NCBI GenBank assembly: GCA_021371855.1 | Contig: JAJFVL010000010.1 | Span: 62,001-126,000 of the forward strand | Reading direction: 5' to 3' | Origin: Bacteroidales bacterium | GTDB taxonomy: Bacteria; Bacteroidota; Bacteroidia; Bacteroidales; VadinHA17 | Length of the DNA stretch: 64,000 nt | In this document: positions 35,146-45,100 of the stretch, piece by piece | Layout of the letters: each line of letters opens with the position of its first letter | Position numbering within the stretch: position 1 is the first letter of the stretch | Position numbers and translations under genes: made by a program | The notes under the pieces: generated by a model | Seen by the model: the letters and a program-made list of their open reading frames with translations, nothing else | Database searches by the model: none | Told to the model about the DNA's origin: nothing

Positions 35146-36906
35146 ATGAAAAAATCGAATATTTCACGGCGTGATTTCATGAGAGACCTTGGAGCAGGGG
35201 TGCTTTCGGTTGCGATTGCTCCCTCTTGGGCAGTAGAGCGATATCCTATGTCTAAATATGCGAAGTCAGCTGCAGGTGGAGAACAGACTGTAACCAATCT
35301 TCCACCGTTATTTGACTGCAACAAGTATATAGGTCCGGGCTTTCCGCAGCGACCTGATTTTCCCCGGGCTGCTGATCTGCTGGTTCACATGAACCGGTTG
35401 GGAATCGACCGTGCTGTTGCATGGCACACTTCCGCGCGTGACCTCCACCCGATGGCGGGGAACGAGCAGTTGATCATGGAAATTGATGCTGCTTGCGCTC
35501 ACGACCGGATAATCCCATCCTTCATTATTGCACCATCAATGATCGATGATCCAGGTGTTATGGACCATTTCCTGGATCTCGTCAAGACGCATCACATTCA
35601 TTGCTTTCACTTCTTCCCGAAGAAGTTCGGCTGGTCGCTCCAGGATATTAGTCCTGTTATAAAGTCGGTCCTGCCTTTCAAACCGGTACTGTTTCTTGAT
35701 TCCTTTGAGAACATAAGTAAGGAAAACGGTGTTCTGAACTTCTCAGAACAGTTTCCGCAGGTATCCATCATTTTCACCAACGCGATGTGGCCACACTACA
35801 AGAGACTCTATGAGTTGATGGAGGCCCGGCCAAATATATTTGTGGACATTTCACTTCTCCATACCTATCGTACAATCGAATACATTATCCAACGATTCGG
35901 GGTGGAGCGACTCATCTTTGGTGCCGGGTACAAATCAAACAATGGTGCTTCTATAGCCTCCCTTGTGCACTCGGAGATCAGCCCCGAACATGAACAACTG
36001 ATTGCTCATGGAAACCTTGAACGGTTACTGGAAATCGAATCACCACTCAGTGGATCCAGACCGGTCGAAGGGGACAGACTATGGCATCGTTTGCTGCGAC
36101 GAGAGCGTCTGGGTCCTGAGATCATTGATGCACATACTCACCACAGCCACGGTACTATGAACTGGGATGACCATGACCGTCTCGATTTCGATGGATATGT
36201 AAATCATGCTTTGCGTAGTATGGACAGCATGGGCGTAAGAACCATGATCGTTGCTGAATATGAATTATATCCTCCAGATTTAACCGGAGGCATGACTTTT
36301 TTTGAAAAACATTTGGGCTCCCATGGAGACCGATTTCGCGGATACTTCTGCGCCCTTGCCTTCAAGGCGGAGTATTCTGAGAAAATGATTCCCAGGCTAG
36401 ACGAGTACTTTTCACGGCCGTATTACGTTGGCTTTAAAATGCATAACGATCACTGGAGTATTCCCGTCACAGACCCTTGCTTCGTTCCCATGTGGGAATA
36501 CGCCAATGCTCACCGGCTGCCGATCCTCCTACATACATGGGAGGGCAATTACAATGCACCGAAAATGCTGAAGGACATCGCGCCCCGTTATCCGGATGCG
36601 ACCATTATACTTGGTCACTCCAGTAGCGGAGACCGGCCAGATGCAGAGAAGTTGGCACAGGAGAACCCGAACGTCTACCTGGAATGGTGCGGCAGCTTTT
36701 GTAACCCCGCAGACTGGTGTGAAACATTAGAGCGTCTTGGCAATCGCCGTCTGGTTTACGGCAGCGATGGCGTAACATGGGAAAACCAATGGGGACATAG
36801 CCCTGCATGGGAAATGGGACGCCTGCTCTCACTCAATGTGCCTGATGAAACTCTTCTTCCCATACTGGGCGACAATATGCGAGGTATCCTCTCATGGCGA
36901 CGATAG
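35146..36906 (+). CDS. Tat-exported double amidohydrolase (family 2)
   Basis: The 586-residue protein has a Tat leader (SRRDFMRDLG) and two amidohydrolase-2-like halves. The C-terminal half keeps the metal motif IIDAHTHHSH (Asp328, His330, His332), ILLHTWEG, ILGHSSSGD and YGSDG. The N-terminal half starts FDCNKYIG in place of D-x-H-x-H and lacks matching ligands, so it is probably inactive or structural. ATG 35146 starts 5 bp after the permease stop; a TTG-started extension to 35041 is a shadow. The gene is visibly richer in G+C than its neighbours, with many C- and G-ending codons, which suggests recent arrival. Relatives act as lactonases, decarboxylases or amidases. Confidence 0.85.
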   Translation: MKKSNISRRDFMRDLGAGVLSVAIAPSWAVERYPMSKYAKSAAGGEQTVTNLPPLFDCNKYIGPGFPQRPDFPRAADLLVHMNRLGIDRAVAWHTSARDLHPMAGNEQLIMEIDAACAHDRIIPSFIIAPSMIDDPGVMDHFLDLVKTHHIHCFHFFPKKFGWSLQDISPVIKSVLPFKPVLFLDSFENISKENGVLNFSEQFPQVSIIFTNAMWPHYKRLYELMEARPNIFVDISLLHTYRTIEYIIQRFGVERLIFGAGYKSNNGASIASLVHSEISPEHEQLIAHGNLERLLEIESPLSGSRPVEGDRLWHRLLRRERLGPEIIDAHTHHSHGTMNWDDHDRLDFDGYVNHALRSMDSMGVRTMIVAEYELYPPDLTGGMTFFEKHLGSHGDRFRGYFCALAFKAEYSEKMIPRLDEYFSRPYYVGFKMHNDHWSIPVTDPCFVPMWEYANAHRLPILLHTWEGNYNAPKMLKDIAPRYPDATIILGHSSSGDRPDAEKLAQENPNVYLEWCGSFCNPADWCETLERLGNRRLVYGSDGVTWENQWGHSPAWEMGRLLSLNVPDETLLPILGDNMRGILSWRR

Positions 36907-36953
36907 AAATGCATGAAAAAGTTTGCACCATCGAAATAATTTAACCCTATGCC

Positions 36954-38456
36954 ATGAAAAACAGGAAAACTAAAGAAAAAAACAAGTTTGAATTGCATGA
37001 GATGGTTCGAGATATGCTAATCATATGTACTTTGTTTATTTCTATTCAATGTCATAAATCTGACTTTAATGGTATTGCTGTTTATTCTTCCTCACAGGAT
37101 GGCGATCGGTTAACAAAAAAAGACTATGTCCGGTTCAATCTGAATGAGAAAACTTCAGTACCGGTAATTATTGTGGATGAGAAGATACATTTTCAAATAA
37201 TTGATGGCTTTGGAGCATCCTTCAATGAAGCCGGAATGATCTGCCTCAACTCACTTAACTCTGTAACACAGGATAGCGTATTGAAAATGCTGTTTGATCC
37301 TGATTCGGGTGCCGGGTATACATTAATGAAGTCACCGATTGCAGCATGCGATTTTGCCTCAGCAGGCCCATGGTATAGTTACAACGATACTCCTGGGGAT
37401 ACATCTATGGAACATTTTACCATTAAAAGAGATCTTGGACCAAATGGTTTGATTCCATTTATAAAAAAGGCATCCCAATATGGCAGGTTTGAAATAGAAT
37501 CTCCGATGGATTTTGCACCTGATTGGATGTATTATGGTTTGAAGCATGGAGAAAAGAAAATTAAACCTGAATATTATAATGCCCTGGCCAAATATTATTC
37601 AAAATATTTACAGGCCTATGCTGCCAATGGGATTACAATCAACTATCTTGACCTTTTCAACGAATCAGATAATGTAAACCCTAATCAGGGATACTCGGAT
37701 GTCTCTTATAAAGTAATGGGGGAACTTATAAAAAACTATATTGTTCCACATTTGCAAACTGATGGATTATCAACTAAAATTCAACTAGGTGAAACTTGTT
37801 TCCGTTACGACGGGCTTCTGAAATTTCCTGTTGTTTTGGATGATCCGGAAGCCGGAAAATATATAAATAAGCTTGCAGTTCATGGCTACGACTGGGATAA
37901 GTTTACTTCCCTTACCGATCTTCATAACCGGTATCCTGATCTTCCGATTTGGATGACGGAAGTATGCTATGTTAAATTACCCGTTTTTGAATTTTCTGAT
38001 GGGAAATTCTGGGGGAACACAATTATTAATGATATGAAAAACTGGGTTTCAGGTTGGATTTACTGGAACATGATACTTGATCAGGATGGCGGTCCCTGGT
38101 TAACTTCGCCTGAGCATTCAGATCCGGATAACAACCACCAGCATCCTGTTGTAATTATTGACCGGAATACTAAAAAAGTGACATATACAGGTTTATATTA
38201 TTACCTTGCCCACTTTAGCAAATTTGTTAAACCCGGAGCATATCGCATAAATTGTACAGGTGGTTCTTCACAACTTAATTTTGTCGGATTTCTGAATAAT
38301 GATGGCAGCATTATACTTAATGTAATAAATAATGGGGATGAAACTTACTGTAATATATCATGGAACAAGAAAATATCAATTCAAAAATTTAAGGCACATT
38401 CAATAACAACAGTCAGGTGGAGTAACTCAAATAAAAAAGTATATACTAATAAATGA
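36954..38456 (+). CDS. GH30 family glycosidase (copy 2)
   Basis: A 500-residue paralogue of the gene at 19026, alike over its whole length. Both share AVYSSSQDGDRLTKK or close to it near the N terminus, FGASFNEAGMICLNSL, and AACDFASAGPWY. The acid/base is in DLFNES and the nucleophile in WMTEVCY. The leader ends in SIQC, a likely lipidation Cys. A short insert (DNVNPNQGYSDV) follows the acid/base, while the Cys-rich insert of copy 1 is absent, so the two may differ at the substrate cleft. It lies 47 bp after the amidohydrolase and 7 bp before the second deacetylase-GH3 gene. Confidence 0.92.
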   Translation: MKNRKTKEKNKFELHEMVRDMLIICTLFISIQCHKSDFNGIAVYSSSQDGDRLTKKDYVRFNLNEKTSVPVIIVDEKIHFQIIDGFGASFNEAGMICLNSLNSVTQDSVLKMLFDPDSGAGYTLMKSPIAACDFASAGPWYSYNDTPGDTSMEHFTIKRDLGPNGLIPFIKKASQYGRFEIESPMDFAPDWMYYGLKHGEKKIKPEYYNALAKYYSKYLQAYAANGITINYLDLFNESDNVNPNQGYSDVSYKVMGELIKNYIVPHLQTDGLSTKIQLGETCFRYDGLLKFPVVLDDPEAGKYINKLAVHGYDWDKFTSLTDLHNRYPDLPIWMTEVCYVKLPVFEFSDGKFWGNTIINDMKNWVSGWIYWNMILDQDGGPWLTSPEHSDPDNNHQHPVVIIDRNTKKVTYTGLYYYLAHFSKFVKPGAYRINCTGGSSQLNFVGFLNNDGSIILNVINNGDETYCNISWNKKISIQKFKAHSITTVRWSNSNKKVYTNK

Positions 38457-38463
38457 CGATAAT

Positions 38464-41400
38464 ATGAAATCAAATATGAATTGGATGATTATCGTGACCA
38501 CAATCATTTTTAGCTTGATATTCAGAATTTCTACAGCCCAAAATTATCAAACCGGTGTAAGTCATGGTCAACCTGATTTCTCATGGCCTGAAGGCAAGAA
38601 AATGGCCCTGAGTCTTTCATTTGATGATGCTCGCTTGAGCCAGGTTGACAATGGAATTCCATTGTTTGATAAGTATGGAGTAAAAGCAACTTTTTATGTT
38701 TCCCCGTCAAATATGGCACAGCGACTGGATGGATGGAAAAAAGCTGTCAGCAATGGTCATGATATTGGAAATCATACTCTTGTACATCCATGTACTGTTA
38801 ATTATGGATGGCCACAGGATAGAGCATTAGAAAACTATTCTCTTCAAAAAATGAAAACAGAACTTGACTCTGCAAGTACTATTATTGAAAATCTGTTAGG
38901 CATTCACCCTGTATCTTTCGCCTATCCATGTGGGCAGAGTTTTGTTGGGAAAGGGATTAATACAAAAAGTTATGTTCCCATTGTTGCATCTATGTTTGAA
39001 ACGGGACGCGGATGGCTCAACGAAAGACCAAACAATCCAGTCTATTGTGAAATGTCTCAACTTAATGGAATGGAGTTGGATGGCAAATCTTTTGATCAGA
39101 TAAAAATACTGATTGAATCGGCAGCAAAAAGCGGACAGTGGTTGATTCTTGCAGGGCATGAAATAAACAACGGAGGATCTCAGACATCTCTTATTTCAAC
39201 TATTGAAGCCATCTGCCAATATGCATCAGATCCCGCTAATGGCATTTGGATTGACAATGTTCACAACATTGCAGCATACGTAAAAAAAAAGAGAGGTGAA
39301 ACACCATATTCAGTAATACCGGCATATAAAAATCCTCTATTCCCGACAGATTACAGAATTAACGACCTTCTTTCCCGTATGACGTTGGAAGAAAAGGTTG
39401 GACAGATGAATATCCCAACATGTTATTCAACAGAGCTTGGCTGGGGACTTAATAGCAAGGCACCATATTTGTGGGATATGAAAGACACCAGGGAAGTGAG
39501 AGACAAACAGCTGGAAGGTTGCAGGAAATGGGCAGAAGGAACGCATAATAGTGTTTTCGGGCCCGGAGGAGGTTTCTTTACACTCTCTGACAGACTTATT
39601 TATGAAGGCCCCGAGAGACAGGCAGAAGTTTTAAATGAGCTTCAAAAGATTGCAATCGAAAAAACCAGGTTAGGTATTCCTCTGTTACAGATTGAGGAAG
39701 GGACACATGGATTAATGTGTCCGGGAGGAACAGTATTTCCTGAGGGATTAGCAATAGGTGCTACATGGAATAAGAATCTAGTAAAAAGGATTTACACTGC
39801 TGCTGCAAAAGAAGGAAGAGCTATCGGAGTACATGGATTATGTACATTGGTTATTGAACCGAACAGAGATCCGCGACTGGGTAGAAATGAGGAGGGATTT
39901 AGTGAAGACCCATATCTTTGTTCACAGATTGCTGCAAATATTGTACAGGCACTTCAGGGATATGATATATCTGCACCCGATAAGCTGGTTGCTTTCCTTT
40001 GCCATTATCCCGGGCAAAGCCAACCGGTTAGTGGATTTGAACGGGGTGCAATGGAAATCTCTGAAAGAAAACTAAGAGAAGTTTTTTTACCATCGTTTGC
40101 TACCGGCATAAAAAAATATGGTGCTCTTGGAGTTATGGCAACCTATCCTGCAATAGACGGCGAAGCTGTTCACAGCTCTGAAAAAATACTTACAAAGATT
40201 CTGAGAGAAGAATTAGGGTTTAAAGGAATTGTATTAAGTGAAGGAGGCGGGTTGGGAACAATTGTGACTGAAAGGCATGCTGCAACTCATAAAGAAGCGG
40301 GAATTCTGGCAATTAAGGCGGGTGTCGATGTAGGAATATCGATAGAGGATGCATACATGGGTGGCCTGATAGAAAATGTCAAAGATGGCATAATACCTGT
40401 GAAGTATGTTGACCAGGCAGTAGCCAGGATATTAAGACTTAAATTTCAATTAGGGCTATTTGAGAATCCCTATGTAAATGTCGAGCATGCAGTTTTGACA
40501 GTTAATGCGAAAGAGAATAAGGAACTTGCATTACAGACTGAAAGAGAAGCTATAGTATTACTAAAGAATGAAAAAAATATACTGCCTCTGAAAAAGAATA
40601 TTAAGTCCATCGCAGTTATCGGTCCGGATGCGGATGCACGGATTGATCAGCTTGGTGATTATTTTCCACATAATATTCCTCAGGAGGTGGTGACAGTACT
40701 GCAAGGTATTAAAAATGAAGTTCCGGCAAAAACAAAAATCACATATGTAAAAGGTTGTGATGTTATTGGTAATAAGCTTAATGAAATTGAAAAGGCTAAA
40801 ATTGCGGCTAAAAGCTCAGATATTGCAATAGTTGTAATCGGAGAAGGAGGATATGTAACAAATGGTGAGGGAAGAGATGTTGCCAGTCTCGATCTGACCG
40901 GTCTTCAGGAAGAGCTGCTTAAAGCTGTTTATGCCACAGGCACTCCAACGATTGTAGTTTTAATAAATGGAAGACCTTTATCAATAAGGTGGGCTGCAGA
41001 GAACATCCCGGCAATCGTTGAAGCATGGATGTGCGGAGAGCAGGGTGGTAATGCTGTTGCAGATGTACTATTTGGCGACTATAATCCAAGCGGTAAACTT
41101 CCGGTTACTGTACCCCGCCATTCAGGACAGTATCCATTTTATTATAATCATTCAGCAACCAAGGCAGACAAGAAATACATAGATATGCCAGGTACACCTT
41201 TATATGAATTCGGATATGGGTTAAGCTATACGACTTTTGAATATAGTAATCTTCAGATAAATTCTAAAGAAATTGGAGGTGAAGTTGAGATATCTCTGGA
41301 TGTAAAAAATACAGGTGGGCTTAAAGGGGAAGAAGTAGTGCAGCTTTATATTCGTGATATTATCAGCAGTACTTCAAAGCCGGTCAAGGAACTTAAGGGG

Positions 41401-41583
41401 TATGAAAAAGTAGCTATTGAACCGGGAGAAAAGAAAACTGTAAAATTAAAACTCCTTCCGGAAGATTTATCACTCTTTGACAGAGATATGAATTTTGTTG
41501 TTGAACCCGGAATATTTGAAGTGATGGTTGGCAGTTCATCAGAGGACATACGACTTAGAGGAGAATTTGAAGTAAAAAAGTAA
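38464..41583 (+). CDS. NodB-type deacetylase fused to an atypical GH3 (copy 2)
   Basis: A 1039-residue paralogue of the gene at 20544 with the same order: signal peptide (1-25), NodB domain (Asp54, Asp55, His104, His108), GH3, FN3-like tail. The GH3 nucleophile site is GIVLSEGGG with Glu593 in place of Asp. Cys513-His514 replaces Lys-His. Glu802 (NGEGRD) is the probable acid/base. Near residues 325-350 it carries an extra loop (WGLNSKAPYLWDMKDTREV) not present in copy 1, close to the start of the barrel, so binding may differ. It ends unit 2; no hairpin terminator was seen after it. Confidence 0.9.
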   Translation: MKSNMNWMIIVTTIIFSLIFRISTAQNYQTGVSHGQPDFSWPEGKKMALSLSFDDARLSQVDNGIPLFDKYGVKATFYVSPSNMAQRLDGWKKAVSNGHDIGNHTLVHPCTVNYGWPQDRALENYSLQKMKTELDSASTIIENLLGIHPVSFAYPCGQSFVGKGINTKSYVPIVASMFETGRGWLNERPNNPVYCEMSQLNGMELDGKSFDQIKILIESAAKSGQWLILAGHEINNGGSQTSLISTIEAICQYASDPANGIWIDNVHNIAAYVKKKRGETPYSVIPAYKNPLFPTDYRINDLLSRMTLEEKVGQMNIPTCYSTELGWGLNSKAPYLWDMKDTREVRDKQLEGCRKWAEGTHNSVFGPGGGFFTLSDRLIYEGPERQAEVLNELQKIAIEKTRLGIPLLQIEEGTHGLMCPGGTVFPEGLAIGATWNKNLVKRIYTAAAKEGRAIGVHGLCTLVIEPNRDPRLGRNEEGFSEDPYLCSQIAANIVQALQGYDISAPDKLVAFLCHYPGQSQPVSGFERGAMEISERKLREVFLPSFATGIKKYGALGVMATYPAIDGEAVHSSEKILTKILREELGFKGIVLSEGGGLGTIVTERHAATHKEAGILAIKAGVDVGISIEDAYMGGLIENVKDGIIPVKYVDQAVARILRLKFQLGLFENPYVNVEHAVLTVNAKENKELALQTEREAIVLLKNEKNILPLKKNIKSIAVIGPDADARIDQLGDYFPHNIPQEVVTVLQGIKNEVPAKTKITYVKGCDVIGNKLNEIEKAKIAAKSSDIAIVVIGEGGYVTNGEGRDVASLDLTGLQEELLKAVYATGTPTIVVLINGRPLSIRWAAENIPAIVEAWMCGEQGGNAVADVLFGDYNPSGKLPVTVPRHSGQYPFYYNHSATKADKKYIDMPGTPLYEFGYGLSYTTFEYSNLQINSKEIGGEVEISLDVKNTGGLKGEEVVQLYIRDIISSTSKPVKELKGYEKVAIEPGEKKTVKLKLLPEDLSLFDRDMNFVVEPGIFEVMVGSSSEDIRLRGEFEVKK

Positions 41584-41816
41584 ATAAACAGTCAAATTTC
41601 TTTTGCCAGACAAGATTAGTTGCATTGACTATTTCAAAAGCTCAATGGTTGATAGCGGCATTCTTAAATATATGAGAGGCCTTTGATTCAGGTAGCATTA
41701 TCATCAAATCGTCAATTTGAGAATAGACCTAGTTTGTAGAATTTAATCATTTTTTATTTCTAAAAAATTCGATTTTAATAGGTTGGGGCGAAGGTTTTTT
41801 TCCAGCTAATAGTTTT

Positions 41817-41858
41817 ATGTTAAAATAGTGTAATAACTGGATAATCTACACTTTGAAT
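41817..41858 (+). promoter_or_regulatory. 42-bp upstream element, copy 3 (susCD unit)
   Basis: It reads ATGTTAAAATAGTGTAATAA, CTGGATAAT, spacer CTACA, CTTTGAAT. It matches copy 2 at every base outside the spacer. It lies 260 bp before the SusC ATG, almost the same distance as copy 2 from its gene. The approximately 530-bp gap contains no reading frame of note. Confidence 0.7.
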
Positions 41859-41946
41859 TTCAACTCTTAGTTGACTAGTTTTACTTATTGGTGTTTTTAA
41901 AACATTTAAATACAATGATTTGAAAAATATTTAAATTATGTATAAG

Positions 41947-41990
41947 AGTCTACGAAGTTAATTACTAACTAAAAAATGCCTATGACACAC
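41947..41990 (+). promoter_or_regulatory. Second conserved leader block, copy 2
   Basis: It matches 27464-27506: AGTCT, TAATTACT, AAAAAATG, CTAT and ACAC occur in the same order. It lies between the 42-bp element and the SusC start. Being shared by only two of the three units, it may be part of a common 5' leader. Confidence 0.45.
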
Positions 41991-42118
41991 CCAATTAACC
42001 TAACCAAACTGACCCCAAAGAAAGAAATGCTGTGACATTTTTTGATTTGGATTGATAACCCAAAAATTTTTTAAATTTTTAAAATGTTTTGATTTTAATT
42101 ATTTAACATTTCTAATGT

Positions 42119-45100
42119 ATGAAAAAAAATCTTAATTGTTTTATGTTAAACAAACCACAATACAATAGTTTTCAGAGACTATTTTTAGCTATGAAAATTA
42201 GTATAGTGATTCTGTTATGTAGTTTCATGAATGTATCGGCAACTTCAACTTATTCACTTAATATTGGCGAGTCGCAACAACTAAAAGTTTCAGGTAAAGT
42301 TACTGATAGTCAAACAGGTGATGCTTTGCCTGGTGTAAGCATTATTATAAAAAACTCAACTATTGGTGCCAATACCGACGCAAATGGAATTTATTCAATT
42401 GCAGCAAACCGTGAGGCAGTATTGGTATTTTCTTTTATAGGATATACTCCTGTAGAAGTATCTGTTGGAGGTAGATCTGTCATTGATGTGAAACTTGAAT
42501 CCCAGGTTCAAGGTCTTGAGGAAGTTGTGGTTATTGGTTATGGCACACAGAAAAAAACATCTTTAACCTCAGCTGTGTCTTCTATAAAGGCAGATAAACT
42601 GGCCTCTATCCCGGCTGCTAATGTGAGTGAAAGTTTAGGTGGCAGAATACCTGGATTGATCGTACGACAAACTACTGGTGAACCAGGCAGGGACGCTAAC
42701 AATATCTATGTAAGAGGAATCTCTTCAACAGGAAGTACTTCGCCCTTGTTAGTCGTTGATGGTATTCCCAGAGGTTTTCAAAATCTGGACCCTAATACTA
42801 TTGAAAGTTTTACTGTTTTGAAAGACGCTGCTGCAGTTGCACCTTATGGAGTTGCCGGAGCCAATGGAGTTATTTTGATCACTACCAAACGAGGTAAAAC
42901 CGGAGCACCAACTATCACTTATAATGGTTTTGTGGGTTTTCAGAATTCTACCGTTTTGCCTGACCTTCCAACCGCATATGAGTATGCTTCCCTGAAAAAT
43001 GCTGCCAGTGTGAATACGGGTGGAAAACCGCTATACAGTGCTTATGATCTTCGGAAATTTCAGGACGGATCTGATCCTGACGGACATCCTAACCATAATG
43101 TTTATGATGAACTATGGGCTAAGAATACCCCTCTTACTAACCATAATATTGAACTTACAGGGGGGTCTGACAAAGTAAAATATTATGCCAGCTTAGGCTA
43201 TCAATATCAGGCAGGAATTTGGGCGCCAACCTATCAAGACAGATATAATTATTCCATGAATATTGATGCTGATGTCACTAAAACAACAAAAGTATCTTTC
43301 AATATTAATGGACGAGAACAATTAAATTGCTCGCCTACAGTATCTACTGGCAGATTATTTGAATTGGTTCATTATTCCTCTCCAATTAAACCCCTTACAT
43401 TTTCTAATGGACAAGGGGGAGATTACATATGGGGTAATGTATTCCAAAGTGGCCAAGCGCGGACCAATGTTTCTCAATTATACACTCAGATATCCCTTGA
43501 ACAACAGTTGCCATTTGTTCCTGGTCTCAAGGCAAAAGGGACAATAGCTTTTGACCCGACAACTACTCGGTATAAAGCATTCCGTACTCCTACCCATCTT
43601 TGGTCAGTAGATACTACCTCAACGCCTTATACATATATAGATGGAATATTTGAACAAACCAAACCTTCCTTGAGTCAAAGTAACGATTATGCTCAACAGT
43701 TTACCTATCAGGCAAGTCTTACTTATAATAAAACATTTGGTAAAAGTACTTTTGGCGCATTGGCCCTTTTTGAAGCAAAATCAAATAATGATACTTATTT
43801 TGGAGCAGGAAGAAGAAATTATAATCTTACTATTGATGAATTGAGTATGGGTAGTTCAAGTCTGGCTGATCTCAGCAATTATGGGTCATCATCCAGCGCG
43901 AGACAAATGGGTATAGTTTATCGTTTTACCTATGATTATGCACAAAAATACTTTTTTGAAGCCACCGGCAGAAATGATGGCAGCTACTATTTTGCCAAAG
44001 ATAAAAGGTGGGGTTTTTTTCCTGCTTTTTCCCTGGGCTGGCGAATATCAGAAGAAAATTTTATGCAAAATTTAACCTGGCTTGATAATCTTAAAATCAG
44101 GGGATCTTATGGTGAAGTCGGATCTCTTGCAGGATCTTCATTTCAATTTTTAAGTTTATATAATGTATATGGACCAGCTGCTGTTCTTGATGGAGGAGCA
44201 GTGCAAGCGGCATCTGAAGGTACAGAATCTAACCCAAATATTACCTGGGAAAAAGCAAAAAAAACTGACCTGGGTTTTGAGGCAACTTTATGGAAAGGAT
44301 TGTTGCAAATTGAAGCAGATTATTTTTATGAGTATAGATCTAATATGCTAACTAGCCCAACAGTTATTGTACCAGTTGAATATGGTGTAAGTCTTAGCCA
44401 GGTTAATGCAGGAAAAATGGATAACAGAGGCTTTGATCTTATGATTAACTCTAACTACAACGTTTCAAAAGATCTACGGATATCCATTACCGGAAATTTC
44501 ACATATGCTGAAAACAAATTACTCCAGGTTTTTGAAACTGCTACTACTTACAATAATCCAAATCGCAGAATAACCGGAAGACCATTAGGTACCGAATTTG
44601 GTTATAAATCAATCGGTTATTTTCAGGTTAAAGATTTTGATGATAGTGGTAATTTACTTAGCGGAATTGCTACACAACCTTGGGGAAAAGTATATCCCGG
44701 GGATGTCAGATATCAGGATACAAATAAGGATGGCAAAATTGACAGTAATGACCAGGTACCAATTGGCAAGAATGATGTTCCGCAGATTATCTATGGTATA
44801 TCTTCTACTGTTACTTATAAGCGTTTTTCATTTGATGTGTTATTTCAAGGGGTTGGCATGACAAGTATTTATGGGCCTAATGGTTATTGGCACCCATTTA
44901 ACAATGGACGGGGCGCTTACAAAAGTAATTTGGATTACTGGACACCTGAAAATCCGAACGCTTCTCATTGCAGGCTTACTCCCTCACCGACATCAAATAA
45001 CAATCAACATTCTTCGTACCTGATGTTTAATTCTCGTTACTTAAGGTTGAAAAGTTTAAATCTCTCTTATAGTGTTCCTTCAATTTTGAGTAAAAAAGTA

